Shown one piece after another: positions 37,327-48,100 of a stretch of 64,000 bases of DNA. How positions within the stretch are numbered: the stretch's first letter is position 1; the number at the start of each line of letters is the position of its first letter. Both the position numbers and the translations under genes were made by a program. Under the pieces are notes generated by a model that did not search any database, had not been told where the DNA came from, and saw only the letters and a list, made by a program, of their open reading frames with translations. The stretch comes from Salmonirosea aquatica (lineage in GTDB: Bacteria; Bacteroidota; Bacteroidia; Cytophagales; Spirosomataceae): NCBI RefSeq assembly GCF_009296315.1, contig NZ_WHLY01000002.1:4066501-4130500 (forward strand). The letters run 5' to 3'.

Positions 37327-39147
37327 TTATTGAAATCTGTAGCCGCTGTTGTCCAGCTTACCCTGGCTGTTGGTGATGGCTTCCGCCGGGATGGGGAAGA
37401 TGTACCTGGCCACGCCGGGTTGGGGGCCATTGTAGTAATTCTCCCAGTCTTTCAGAATCCATTCGGCGTAGGTAGTTACGCTGTTGGATAAACCAGCCAG
37501 AAAAGGTACCCGATTCCAGCTTTCATCGGGAGCACCAATGTACTTCCGGTTGGGGTTCAGCACAACGAATTCGCCACTTGAGTTACGTTTCCAATACATA
37601 TAGTCCGGCAGATTGGAGTACTCACCCGTTCCGGTGAAGGCGGCGTCGGCCATTTTCTTCAATTCCGTCACGGTCTCCTTCACTTTATCCGAGTATAGGT
37701 TCCAGCGGATCAGCTCATACTTGCGGATCATTTCTCCGCCAAATTCCCAGGCCCGCTCGTCTACCAGGGCGTTAAAGAAATCTTGCTTACTACCCGAAAT
37801 GCCCTGCACGTACTGATCCACTTTTGTGTTCCATTGGCCGGGATCGAACGCGCGCTGACGGACTCTTTTCAAAGCGTCCTGCGCCTTTGCCGTAGGTCCG
37901 TTGAGTTCATTTTCGGCTTCAGCGTACATGAGCAGTACATCAGGGTAACGCATCATGGGCCAGTTGATGCCGGTACCCTTGGCGGTAGAGGGGCCGGGAG
38001 GGGTATCAAGAAAGTGGCGGCTCCATTTTCCCTGGGCAATGTTATTCACATTCGAAATAAATTCCTTCTGGAAGCTGGTGTTGATTTTATAAAGTGCGCA
38101 CGTCACGTCACGGCGCACGTCCGTGGTATCGAAGGAGAAGTAATACGTGACCGGAATCCCCATGTAGTTATTACCTGAACCGTAGCTGTGGGCCGCCGTG
38201 GTACCTCCGTCCACCGTGATGCCGATGTTCCAGGCAACGTCACCGTTACCGAGGGCAAAAGGAATTTCGAAAAGTACGTCACTGTTTACGGGCGTAATGA
38301 ATTTGCTTTCATTCAGGAAAACCTGGCGGAAATCTCTCGGTAACTCGCGGTCTTTGAGCGTGATCAGCTTTTCGGTGTATTTCCGGGCTATTTCGTAGTA
38401 CTCCAGATAATCAGCTTTCCGCTCCATTTTCAGTTCCGGGGTAAGAAAGTACCCCCCGCGTTGCAGGGCAAGCCGACCGATCATACCCAACGTAAATTCC
38501 CGGTTGACTTGCTCGATGCCGTAGGTAGCCTGATCGGCCCACAGCATTTTTTCTTCTACGTTGATCAAGTCGTCAATGACCTGCGTAAGAATCAGATTCC
38601 GGTCTTCCCGGGTCAGGTAAAAATCCTGGCCCGCTTTCGGCGCTTCCCGCACGTTGGGTACATCGCCAAAGTAATAAATCAGCATGCTGTACCAGTAAGC
38701 CCGCAGGGTGTACACCTCGCCCAGCATGTGGTTCATCTGTTTGATTGAGGCCGCATCGGATGACTGTAACACACTGCTTGCTTCTATACCTTCGATGGCA
38801 ATGTTGCAATCGCGGATGGATGTATAGGCTGCATTCCAGAACTGACGCAAGTCGCCGTTGCCCGGTACCGCATTCAGGTTCCAGATCTGATGGCGGTCGC
38901 CCGTAGAGCCCCAACCGCTCTGGCGTTCGATGTCGGTATTTCCAGTCATGTTGTTGGAAAGCCTTGAACGGAAACCATCAGTACCGAAGGAGACGTAGGC
39001 TGCATTTACCCCTTTCCTGGCATCATCAATGTTGGAATAGATGTAGGCCGTGTTAAAGGTCGAAAGCGATACCGGATCAAGAAAGTCCTTGCAGGAAGAC
39101 AAAGCGCAGATGATCGCCAGGGAAAATATTATATTTCTTTTTTTCAT
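37327..39147 (-). CDS. SusD/RagB-family lipoprotein (pectin operon)
   Basis: 606 residues. The lipoprotein signal ends at ALSSC (Cys19), followed by KDFLDPVSLSTFN, the usual SusD mature start. TPR-type helices and the C-terminal SusD fold (MRYPDVLLMYAEAENELNG, then ERAWEFGGEMIRKYELIRW) are complete. It is the glycan-binding lid of the SusC transporter encoded 11 bp upstream, and the operon partners indicate pectin oligosaccharides. Confidence 0.92.
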   Translation of the reverse strand: MKKRNIIFSLAIICALSSCKDFLDPVSLSTFNTAYIYSNIDDARKGVNAAYVSFGTDGFRSRLSNNMTGNTDIERQSGWGSTGDRHQIWNLNAVPGNGDLRQFWNAAYTSIRDCNIAIEGIEASSVLQSSDAASIKQMNHMLGEVYTLRAYWYSMLIYYFGDVPNVREAPKAGQDFYLTREDRNLILTQVIDDLINVEEKMLWADQATYGIEQVNREFTLGMIGRLALQRGGYFLTPELKMERKADYLEYYEIARKYTEKLITLKDRELPRDFRQVFLNESKFITPVNSDVLFEIPFALGNGDVAWNIGITVDGGTTAAHSYGSGNNYMGIPVTYYFSFDTTDVRRDVTCALYKINTSFQKEFISNVNNIAQGKWSRHFLDTPPGPSTAKGTGINWPMMRYPDVLLMYAEAENELNGPTAKAQDALKRVRQRAFDPGQWNTKVDQYVQGISGSKQDFFNALVDERAWEFGGEMIRKYELIRWNLYSDKVKETVTELKKMADAAFTGTGEYSNLPDYMYWKRNSSGEFVVLNPNRKYIGAPDESWNRVPFLAGLSNSVTTYAEWILKDWENYYNGPQPGVARYIFPIPAEAITNSQGKLDNSGYRFQ

Positions 39148-39158
39148 TGTTTTGAGAA

Positions 39159-42100
39159 TTAAAAAGTGATGTTCACACCGAAGGTATACGAGCGGCTTCT
39201 GGGGAAAGAAGAGTAGTCAACGCCCGGCGTGAGCCCCTGATAACCCGTGTTTCGTGAGGTACTTACCTCCGGATCGAAGCCTGAGTACTTGGTCCACAAG
39301 TGCAGGTTATTCCCGGTCGCATACACCCGTAGCTGCGACATTTTCAGCTTGGAAATCCATTCTTTAGGGAAAGAATAGCCGATATTGAGGTTGTTCAAAC
39401 GAAGGAAAGAGCCGTTTTCCACCGCCCAGGAATGAATAACGGTTTGGGCATCGCCTAGTCCGTGCGGAGACCAGATATTTTTCCCGGCATTCAGTTCCGC
39501 CAGTTGGCCCAGGTCGGTCACGATACCCCCTGGGGTACCCGTGTACGAACCGTCCACGTCCAGGTAGGTAAACCGGTTTTCCATAGACATGGAAGTGAGC
39601 AGGTTGCCGTAGGTTACCCTTCTGAACTGATTATACTGCAGCTTGCCCGTATTATACACGTCGTTACCGTACGACCAGTTGAAGAATAAGGAAAAGTCAA
39701 AACCCTTGTAGCGCGAATTGAGCCCGAAGCCTCCCTGCGCCTGCGGTAGGGTATTGCCGATCACTTGGCGGTCGTTGCTGTTAATGATGCCGTCGCCATC
39801 CAGATCTTTCAATTTCAGGAAGCCAGGGCGTAAATTGGTGTTACCTACCACGCCACCGGCATTGGGTACCCCCTCTTTCAGAATGTATTTTTTTGATACT
39901 TCGTCGTAAGCCGAGAAATCGTCAACACTGTAATAGCCGTCTGTGACATACCCGTAGATATCCCCCAGGGTACCCCCGATTTTCACGTAGAAGTCGTCCT
40001 GATCCCGCAAATCAGTGCTTGCCCAGTTGGACTGGAAAAACCGGGATTCGGTACCATCGAGCTTTTCCACTTTTGCCTTATTCCGACCCACGTTAAAATT
40101 CGCCGATAACATAAAGTCAGGACGATCGATCAGATAAGCCGTCAGACCAAGCTCGATACCGCGGTTCGACGTAACACCCACGTTGTTCCATTGGGTAGTA
40201 AATCCGGTGCTCGAAGGAATGACCGATCGGAGCAGCAAGTCTTTGGTCGTATTGTGATACACGTCCATACTACCTTCCAGCTTGTGCTCGAAAAAGGAGA
40301 AGTCGACTCCGGCGTTGCGGTTAATGGTCGTTTCCCAAACCAGATTAGGATTGTACAGTGTCGATCCCGAAGGGGTATAGTAGGTATTGTCAAAATTGCC
40401 AAATCCCGGTCCCCGCAACGTCGATCCCTGAAACAGAAACTGGGTGGCGGTGGCGTCGATCCGGTCATTTCCCGTAGCTCCATAACTAACGCGCAGTTTA
40501 AGTTCGTCGATAGCATTGAACTGTTTCAGGAAAGGTTCTTCCGAAATCTTCCAGCCAAGCGCGGCAGCCGGGAAAAACCCGAGCCGGTTTTCTTTGGCAA
40601 ACTTGCTGGAAGCATCGGCCCGAAACGTTACCGTAGCCAGGTACTTGTCTTTCAATTGGTAATTTACCCGACCAAAGCCCGACATTCGGTTGGAGTTGGT
40701 AAGTTCGCGGGTTTCATGACGGTCGGTACGGCCAAACGTCATATTCGCAAACAGTTCCTGCGGCGTGATCGATTCGCGGAAGTCCTCCGACCGGACAAAA
40801 CTATAATCCCCGCCAGAAGCATAAAGCTCCTGCCCAAACAGGAAGTCGAGTCGGTGACTTCCCATGTCCGGCATTTTGTAATTCAGCGTATTCAGCCAGC
40901 GATAGGAGAACGATTCATTTTCCGTTTTCTCCCCAAGCGGCAGGCTACTGCCGTTATTGAACGATTCGCCGGTGAGCGGGCCATAATAACGAAGGTTCTT
41001 GTCAAAAGACTGGGAAGACGTGAAGGTAGTTTTGAAGTCCAGATTCGTAAGGATATTCCAGTTCAGGGCGCCACTCAGAATATAATCATTAGTAGTTCGC
41101 TCCCGCCAGTCCTGCTTGGCCAGCTTCACCGGGCTCACCAGGCTGAGCAAAAACGACTGGTAGTCGTCGTCGCTGTTTATGTTGGTCAGGTCGATCTCCA
41201 ATTCGTCGGCGACACCGTTGACTGGCCGGGTCTGCACCGCATCTTTAATGTTAATCTGGGCATTGCCGGAGGTACCCGCCCCATCGACCACCGTATTGGT
41301 AATCCGGGTAAAAGCTTCAAAAGTCAGTTTCTTGGAAATATTCTGGTTTAGCTTGAAGTTGAGTACATTTCTCGTAAATCCGGAGCCGATCAACAGCCCC
41401 TCGTCGGTGTTGTTGGTGAGACTCAGGCTTAGCTTGGTTTTTTCGGTGCCGCCGCTCAGGCTCAGGTTGTGGTACTGCGAAGTCCGCGGGCTACCGAATA
41501 ATTCTTCCTGCCAGTCAGTACCTTTCTTTTCCTGATACAGATCGTAATCCTGGTACTTGCCGAAAAACTTTTCAAAAGAGTTTACGTCGGACTGCGAACG
41601 CAGTTTGGCCCTTTCGTAATTGACCAATACGTACTCATATGGCGATAGTACCTTATAGCTGCGATTTTTCGGTAATTGTTTGAACTGCATGAAGCCATTG
41701 TACGACACCGACACTTTGCCGGCGGTCGGATTTTTGGTGGTAATAACGATTACGCCATTAGAGGCCTGTGCTCCATAAATGGCAGTGGCCGACGCATCTT
41801 TAAGAACGTTGATACTCTGAATATCCGTAGGAGGAATATCCCGAATGCTACTGACGATGAACCCGTCCACTACGTACAAAGGTGAATTGTCCTGTGTGAT
41901 GGAGCCTCCGCCCCGGACGCGGATCACGACTTCGGCATCGGGCGATCCGTCGGAAGTAAGAACACTTACCCCTGGCATGCGGCCGGTCATGGCCTGGGCG
42001 GCGTTGGCTACGGGAATATTTTTGAGTTCGCGGGCCCCCATGGTAGCTACCGAACCGGTCATGTCCGTTTTCTTGACGGTTCCATACCCAAAGTCAACCA

Positions 42101-42440
42101 CCACCACTTCTTCCAGATTGTTCACATCAGCTTCCAGCACTACATCGACGATCGATTTGCCTTCGATGGGTACCTCTTTTGAAACCATTCCTATAAACGA
42201 GAAAACGAGGACTGCGTTGCCGGAGGCCGTAATCTGATACTTTCCGTTTACGTCGGTAATGACGCCCACGTTTGTATCCTTAACCCGGACCGAAACTCCG
42301 GGAAGTCCCTCTCGCTGTGAGTCGGTCACCAGACCACTCACTTTGCCCTGCCCCAGTGCCATATCGGGAGTGTGAAGAATTAATAAGAACAAAATTGCCA
42401 CAGCAGCAATCCTGTTCAGGTAAGGACAAGGTTTACTCAT
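39159..42440 (-). CDS. SusC/RagA TonB-dependent transporter (pectin operon)
   Basis: 1093 residues without an STN domain. Signal peptide to about 30, carboxypeptidase-like regulatory domain (about 32-110, GKVSGLVTDSQREGLPGV), TonB-box region EEVVVVDFGYGTVKKTD, plug (about 125-235, LYVVDGFIVSSI), and barrel to the C-terminal VNITF. It heads the six-gene pectin operon. A predicted promoter and a perfect 56-bp palindrome lie about 325-420 bp upstream of the ATG, leaving a leader of roughly 310 nt. Confidence 0.92.
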   Translation of the reverse strand: MSKPCPYLNRIAAVAILFLLILHTPDMALGQGKVSGLVTDSQREGLPGVSVRVKDTNVGVITDVNGKYQITASGNAVLVFSFIGMVSKEVPIEGKSIVDVVLEADVNNLEEVVVVDFGYGTVKKTDMTGSVATMGARELKNIPVANAAQAMTGRMPGVSVLTSDGSPDAEVVIRVRGGGSITQDNSPLYVVDGFIVSSIRDIPPTDIQSINVLKDASATAIYGAQASNGVIVITTKNPTAGKVSVSYNGFMQFKQLPKNRSYKVLSPYEYVLVNYERAKLRSQSDVNSFEKFFGKYQDYDLYQEKKGTDWQEELFGSPRTSQYHNLSLSGGTEKTKLSLSLTNNTDEGLLIGSGFTRNVLNFKLNQNISKKLTFEAFTRITNTVVDGAGTSGNAQINIKDAVQTRPVNGVADELEIDLTNINSDDDYQSFLLSLVSPVKLAKQDWRERTTNDYILSGALNWNILTNLDFKTTFTSSQSFDKNLRYYGPLTGESFNNGSSLPLGEKTENESFSYRWLNTLNYKMPDMGSHRLDFLFGQELYASGGDYSFVRSEDFRESITPQELFANMTFGRTDRHETRELTNSNRMSGFGRVNYQLKDKYLATVTFRADASSKFAKENRLGFFPAAALGWKISEEPFLKQFNAIDELKLRVSYGATGNDRIDATATQFLFQGSTLRGPGFGNFDNTYYTPSGSTLYNPNLVWETTINRNAGVDFSFFEHKLEGSMDVYHNTTKDLLLRSVIPSSTGFTTQWNNVGVTSNRGIELGLTAYLIDRPDFMLSANFNVGRNKAKVEKLDGTESRFFQSNWASTDLRDQDDFYVKIGGTLGDIYGYVTDGYYSVDDFSAYDEVSKKYILKEGVPNAGGVVGNTNLRPGFLKLKDLDGDGIINSNDRQVIGNTLPQAQGGFGLNSRYKGFDFSLFFNWSYGNDVYNTGKLQYNQFRRVTYGNLLTSMSMENRFTYLDVDGSYTGTPGGIVTDLGQLAELNAGKNIWSPHGLGDAQTVIHSWAVENGSFLRLNNLNIGYSFPKEWISKLKMSQLRVYATGNNLHLWTKYSGFDPEVSTSRNTGYQGLTPGVDYSSFPRSRSYTFGVNITF

Positions 42441-42763
42441 GCTAGGTAGATGTTAAAAGTTGAATTGATAGTAGTTGTTATTTTTACTGGATAACGAGTG
42501 TACGGAATATAGAAAGACACAAAGCTTTAAGGTCGCCGGTATCTGGCCAGGATTGCCTGCTGCGGTCAGGCATTTGGAGTTATTAAATACGGAGAAATAA
42601 TCTAAACAATAATTGTTGAGGGAAGCCACAGCCCGGAATTTTAAAGAGCATTCGAAATGGGCCCCCGTAATGTTCATTTACGCTCCGGATTTTCTACTTT
42701 CCAGAGAAACTAGAAACAAAAAACAACTACCTTCCAAGAGTCTGACGGATGTTTATTCCTTAC
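42441..42763 (-). other. Leader region of the pectin SusC gene
   Basis: No coding sequence. It runs from the predicted promoter to the SusC ATG and would be a transcript leader of about 310 nt. Long leaders are common upstream of susC-type genes. No strong structure was identified by eye. Confidence 0.5.
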
Positions 42764-42795
42764 GCAAGATGGACGCCATTCTTTGATTAAAGAAA
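42764..42795 (-). promoter_or_regulatory. Predicted promoter of the pectin susC operon
   Basis: On the minus strand the -7-like element is CATCTTGC (42764-42771), aligned without gaps to TATCTTGC upstream of the second susC gene. The 44 bp next to each palindrome match at 31 positions. The Bacteroidota consensus is TAnnTTTG, so this is a weak match supported mainly by conservation between the two copies. Confidence 0.45.
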
Positions 42796-42806
42796 GATTT
42801 TATTGA

Positions 42807-42862
42807 CTTTTTTTACGCAATCGTTGCCGGGATCGATCCCGGCAACGATTGCGTAAAAAAAG
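42807..42862. repeat. Perfect 56-bp palindrome, copy 1
   Basis: Each half reads CTTTTTTT followed by ACGCAATCGTTGCCGGGATC, and the centre lies between 42834 and 42835. All 28 base pairs match. The T-run is at the 5' side and the A-run at the 3' side on both strands, the wrong order for an intrinsic terminator. The inner word GCAATCGTTGC resembles a LacI-family operator. The copy at 48746-48803 is identical over these 56 bp and lies exactly 5,940 bp away. Confidence 0.95.
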
Positions 42863-43032
42863 CAAGTTTCCCATTTGTAAGTGGCCAAAGCGGCATCAGT
42901 GTATAGATTTCGGGTGGACGGGTTTTAGTAGTTCTGAGCAGAATTGATACATACTAATATCTAGATTTATTAGATCCAAAACCTCGATTATAAATTTTAC
43001 TATTACAATCGAAAAAGTATAGTTTTTAAAAA

Positions 43033-43064
43033 AACAAGGTTGACCCAATTGGGGCAACCTTGTT
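43033..43064 (-). terminator. Intrinsic terminator of the second susCD pair
   Basis: Downstream of the susD stop (43089). The hairpin arms are AACAAGGTTG and CAACCTTGTT with an inner CCC/GGG pair and one mismatch. On the minus-strand transcript it is followed by a run of seven U, a strong Rho-independent signal. Confidence 0.8.
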
Positions 43065-43088
43065 AAAGATTTTTCTGACTATTCTATT

Positions 43089-45041
43089 TTAATATCCAGG
43101 ATTTTGCATATTCTGTTTTTCACTTGAAGTCAGCGCATTTCCATTACTGAAAATTGCATCAAGGAACGTTTGCGGTATGGGTCTTAAAACATGATAATCT
43201 TTAATATATTGAGCAGCTCCAGGGTTATATGCTTTGGCTCTTGATACTAATGTTTTCGTACGACTCAAATCTTCCCAGCGATGAAATTCTCCACAAAGTT
43301 CTCGTGTACGTTCATTTAAAATAAGGGCAAGCATCTTGTCATAATCGCTAGATAAACCCAGTTTTGTAATTACAGCTTGGTCTTCTTCTGGAAGATTTGA
43401 AATGCTTGAAATTTCCAAATCAGTTGCCGCAGTAGTTACAGGGATATTATTTGATTCATAGTATGAATTTTCAGTCATAAATGAATTCAGATCTACGTTT
43501 TGATTTAGTGGAGAAACTACATAAGCAGCAGCACCATCGGTATAAGAAGATCTGTTTTCACCTGACTTATAGGCCGCTCTTTTTCTCAAAGCATTGATAT
43601 AGGGCAGTGCATCGCTGTATGAACCCTGACCAAGCTTGACAAGCCGAATTTTTGCTTCGGCAGCCATTAAATAGGTTTCAGCCGAACGGGCCACGATCTC
43701 ATCGCGCATCCCACGATTGTCATTAATAGCAATGCGAGCTGCATCGAAGTGCTTGGTCAATGAAGGGAAACGAGGTTCGACCATTAATCCAATTCCGTCA
43801 GCAGCATAAGCCACATAAGCATTAGGGACAGTCTTTTTTGTCTTTTCATAAACGTACTCTCCTGAAAGTTTGGTTTTAGCAAAACGGGTATCATTTTTAC
43901 TATTGATAATATAAATAACACCTAAATCACCATTTGCATAAATACCACTTCCTTTATTCAGTCTATGCTTTGTCCTGAAAGTTTTCCAAAAACGAGAATC
44001 ATTCACATGATTATAAATGTCGTACGTGAAGTACGTGGGGGATAACCTACTATATGGACGCATCCCGGTCAAATCGCGCTGCATATAAGGCAGATCATCG
44101 TAACGAGCGGTAAATATAACGTGAGAAAAGTTGAAAGTAGTGGAAGAAAGGTCGCTTGTGAACTGGGCTGAAAGTATGAGCTCAGGCAAGGTTTCATTAG
44201 TCCCATTTGGTTTTGTATAATTCCAAATATCACCAAAATTTGCAGCCAGTGGGTGGTGGGCAATCACTTCATCCGCTAAACTTACTACTTTGGCGAGGTC
44301 GGCGGCCTTAGTCGAAGAATTCCACGAATCGTTTATTTCACTGGCTCTGGAAAGTAAGGCTTTTGCCAAATAGTGAGCTGCTGCATCTTTTGTAATTCTG
44401 GCGGGAGCCCCAGCCGTATTATCCAAAAGCTCGTAGGCTTGTGTCAAGTCAGCAATTACCTGTTTGTAAACCTCTTCGGCTGTGGCACGGGTAAACTCCA
44501 ATTCTACGGTAGTACTTACATCCAATTTCAAGGGTACCCCTCCATATTGACGCACCAAATGAAGGTAATTGAATCCACGCATAAAATAGCCTTCTCCCAA
44601 TGCCGTTTTTTTGATGGCATTGCTGGTAGAGTTAATTTCGGTTGCTGCTTTTATGATCTGATTGGCAAGGCTTATACCTACGTAATAGTTATCCCAGGCA
44701 GCATTAGCTGCAACAGTATTCGAATTGGTGGTTGTTACGATAGACTGAAAGGCTCCGTCGTAGTTGTTCCAGGGCGCATTTGAGCCGTCACCACCCACAT
44801 GAAACTCGTCGGTTCCATAATTAGTTGTAGCAAATTGCACCTCATTACTAAAAGGGATGGCAAAAACTTTATTGTAGGCACCTATTACCAAAGACTGAAT
44901 ACCTGCTTCTGTATTATAAAAATCGGTGCTTCGTTGGGTCGTAAGATCTTCGTTCAGAAAGTCATCATTGCAGGAAGTCATAGCCAGCAAAGCCATTGCT
45001 ATCATCCCTGCTTTTATGTTTTTATTGAATATTCTCTTCAT
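43089..45041 (-). CDS. SusD/RagB-family lipoprotein (low-G+C pair)
   Basis: 650 residues. The lipoprotein signal ends at AMTSC (Cys24), then NDDFLNEDLTTQ. Complete SusD layout with TPR-type helices (GEGYFMRGFNYLHLVRQYGGVPL) and the C-terminal ELCGEFHRWEDLSRTKTL and HVLRPIP boxes. Base composition is clearly lower in G+C than in the flanking pectin genes (sampled 60-bp lines give 33-45% against about 55%). With the SusC gene 106 bp upstream it forms a self-contained transport pair with its own terminator and no enzymes. Confidence 0.92.
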   Translation of the reverse strand: MKRIFNKNIKAGMIAMALLAMTSCNDDFLNEDLTTQRSTDFYNTEAGIQSLVIGAYNKVFAIPFSNEVQFATTNYGTDEFHVGGDGSNAPWNNYDGAFQSIVTTTNSNTVAANAAWDNYYVGISLANQIIKAATEINSTSNAIKKTALGEGYFMRGFNYLHLVRQYGGVPLKLDVSTTVELEFTRATAEEVYKQVIADLTQAYELLDNTAGAPARITKDAAAHYLAKALLSRASEINDSWNSSTKAADLAKVVSLADEVIAHHPLAANFGDIWNYTKPNGTNETLPELILSAQFTSDLSSTTFNFSHVIFTARYDDLPYMQRDLTGMRPYSRLSPTYFTYDIYNHVNDSRFWKTFRTKHRLNKGSGIYANGDLGVIYIINSKNDTRFAKTKLSGEYVYEKTKKTVPNAYVAYAADGIGLMVEPRFPSLTKHFDAARIAINDNRGMRDEIVARSAETYLMAAEAKIRLVKLGQGSYSDALPYINALRKRAAYKSGENRSSYTDGAAAYVVSPLNQNVDLNSFMTENSYYESNNIPVTTAATDLEISSISNLPEEDQAVITKLGLSSDYDKMLALILNERTRELCGEFHRWEDLSRTKTLVSRAKAYNPGAAQYIKDYHVLRPIPQTFLDAIFSNGNALTSSEKQNMQNPGY

Positions 45042-45120
45042 TATTTCGATGTTTAAAGGACTGAAGCAAACCTGGTTTGCATTGAAATTTTTATAAAATA
45101 CTTCTCATTGAGTTTTATGA

Positions 45121-45146
45121 GGCTAATAGCTGTCAGCTACCTATAG
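45121..45146 (-). repeat. Heptad repeats (family B) between susC and susD of the low-G+C pair
   Basis: Minus strand units GTAGCTG, ACAGCTA, TTAGCCT follow two bases after the SusC stop. It shares the 10-mer CTGTCAGCTA with the repeat in the TolC gene (443-460). Confidence 0.4.
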
Positions 45147-45147
45147 A

Positions 45148-48100
45148 TTAAAACTCAATGTTAATACCCGCTGTAAAGCCTCTATTCCACGCAGAGCTTC
45201 TCAGATCAAGATCTATCCAGTCAACTTTGTTGAAAACCATACCTGGATTTAAAGCTTGCACATAAATACGAGAGTGGCTCAATCCAATGCTTTTTGAAAT
45301 TTTATCCGGAATTGAATAGCCTAGAGAAATATTTCTGATTTTGAGGAACGAGCCACTTCTATAGCCCAGGATAGGATAGAATGGGTCGCCTGATGCTTCG
45401 GTATATATCGGTTTTTGATAGTCTGAATTGGTATTATTAATTGTATAATAGTCAACCAAACGCTGGTTGAAACGACCGGTAAGCCCCTCACCTCCTGTAT
45501 CATAATAATAACCCATACGTCCATACAAGAAAATGGAAAGAGAAATACCTTTATAATCGAAAGAATTGGTCAGACCGAGCAAAAACTTCGGAATTGTACT
45601 TCCTATAATCACACGGTCATTATTCGCATCAATTTTATAATCGCCGTTTTGGTCAACAGGTCTTGCATTACCCGCTGAAAAATTGTGTCCGTTGGCATTG
45701 AATTTTGCCATTTCTTCGGCATCTGATTCCTGCCAGATTCCATTCGATTCATACCCATAAATAACACTCTGACTTTGATTAATAAACCAGCCATTGTTGA
45801 TGTCGTCTTGTGGACCATTCGCCAAAGTTATGATATGGTTGTCCTGCCATGAACCATTGAATGTAGTATTCCATTCAAAACCACCTTTACTGATATTAAG
45901 CGTATTCAACGTCAAGTCAATGCCTTGGCTGGCTGTTTTGCCTACGTTTGCATAAGTATCAATAAAGCCCGTTACAGAAGGAATCGTTTTCTTTAATAAT
46001 AAGTCGGTTGTTTGAGAAGTGTAGTAATCCAAACTACCTGAAATTCTTTTTCCAAATAGAATGAAGTCTGTGCCAAAGTTATACTGCTTTGTTTTTTCCC
46101 ATGTCAAATCCTGATTTGCCATCGTGGAAGAGTTTGCGACACCGGCTCCCAACGTTGCATTAAATGGATAGAATAACGGACTTAAACCACCTTTTGTAGA
46201 ATAAGGGTCAATGGCTGCGTTACCCGTCACCCCTACACCAGCGCGCAGTTTAAGTAAGTTTATCCAGTTCATGCCCGAAAAGAAGTTTTCCCTGTCCAAT
46301 CTCCAACCCAAAGCAGTACTTGGGAAAAATGCCCATTTATGACCAGCAGAAAGCTGAGAAGCTCCGTCATAACGCCCAGATACAGTGACTAAGAATCTGC
46401 CATCAAAGTCATAATTTACACGCCCCATATACGAACGTAACTGACGTTCTACCAATCCTGAGTTCCAGGATGAAAGAGCTAAATTGCTAGTGGAAAGAGC
46501 ATTCCATTTTTGGCTGGAAAACGGAATGTTATCGGCTCCCATCGAACTCGATTCGAAGCGATATTGTGTTTGCGTTTGCAGCGCAGTGATTCCAATCTGA
46601 TGCTTATTGAATACTTTGTTATAATAAAGTATATTGTCTAAGGTATATGACAAAGACTGTTCTTTTGCTAAGGAAGCATAGCTTGAACCCGCCCTGACAA
46701 CCGATTTCGAATCGAGGAATACACCATCACGATTTGTGGAAAGATCCGGCCCGAAATTCATTCTGTATTTCAAACCCTCTAAAAACTTCGCGAAAGAGCC
46801 GAAATTTATTTCAGAGTACAAACTTCCAAAAGCTCTGATATTTACACGCTGATCTTGCGAATACATGGCTTCGTCGACCACTGTCTTTACCGCAATGTCC
46901 CCACCCGGGAATTCAACTCTATTGCCATCCGCATCATACGGCACAGTATAAGCGAAAATAGCCCTTGCACTTTCATATAAACCTGCCGTATTTACTAAGG
47001 AGTTTCTGCCGACCGTTGACTGTCCGTATTCGTTTACACCATAGGTAGTGCTCAAACTTCCGCCAAAATTCAACCAGTTGGTTGCTTTGATATCAACACT
47101 TACTTTTCCAGTATACCGGTTATATCCTTGCCCAACGATAGTACCCTGATTACTTAGGTAACCAAAAGAACCATACGCTTTCATTTTTTCGGTACCCCCG
47201 CTGGCACTCAACGTATGTTGCTGAGTAATGGCGGTTTGGGTTACAATGTCAACCCAATCGGTTGTTTCAACCTTCGAGGCATCCCAGGTCCCACCTGCCC
47301 AGCCTTTCAGGATATTGTTCCAGGCGGAAGGGTCCGACGAACCTAAGAATATTGTAAAGTCATTGGTTTGTGTAGGCTGGTCGCCACGAGGGAAAACCGC
47401 TGGGTTCGAATAATACTTTGCCCATCTTCTGTATTCGATATATTCAGCAGCATTCATCAACTGCGACCTGTTTTGCAGTGTTTCGGTCGTTACTGCTGAG
47501 TTAAGGCTCAACGTAAATTTGCCATTCTTACCTCTTTTAGTCGTAATTATTACAACCCCATTTGCTCCGCGTGAACCGTAAATAGCCGTTGCCGATGCAT
47601 CTTTTAAAACGTCAATCGATTCAATATCATTAGGGTTGATGTTATCAATACCTCCTGAAATCAGAGGGATACCATCTACGACATACAATGGAGAATTGGA
47701 AGCTGTCAATGAACGAACACCTCTGATATTGATACTTCCCAATTGCCCCGGGCGTTCATTTGAGGAAATGTCAACTCCGGCAGCCCGGCCCTGCAACCCT
47801 TGCAGGGCGTTCGCCACGGGCCTTTCATTTAATTGTTCTGAACTTACACTGACTATGGAGCCGGTCACATCCGATTTCTTCTGTTCACCGTAACCAACTA
47901 CCACAATTTCATTCAGCAAAGCTGTTTCGCTTTCCAGGACTATATTGTAAACAGCCTGACTACCTACCTGAACTTCGGCATTTTTATAGCCGATGAACGA
48001 GTATTTTAGCACCTCCCCAGCTTCAGCCTGAATGGTATATTTCCCATCAACATCGGTCTGCACGCCCCGTGTGGTACCTTTTACAACAATACTGACGCCC

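Noticed and set aside
40191-41351. 386-codon frame antisense to the pectin susC gene
   Set aside because: It lies entirely within a well-conserved SusC coding sequence on the other strand and its translation has no domain-like pattern.
42807-42862. Palindromes read as Rho-independent terminators
   Set aside because: On both strands the stem is preceded by T and followed by A, so no U-run follows the hairpin. A proper terminator for the susCD pair is present nearby at 43033-43064.
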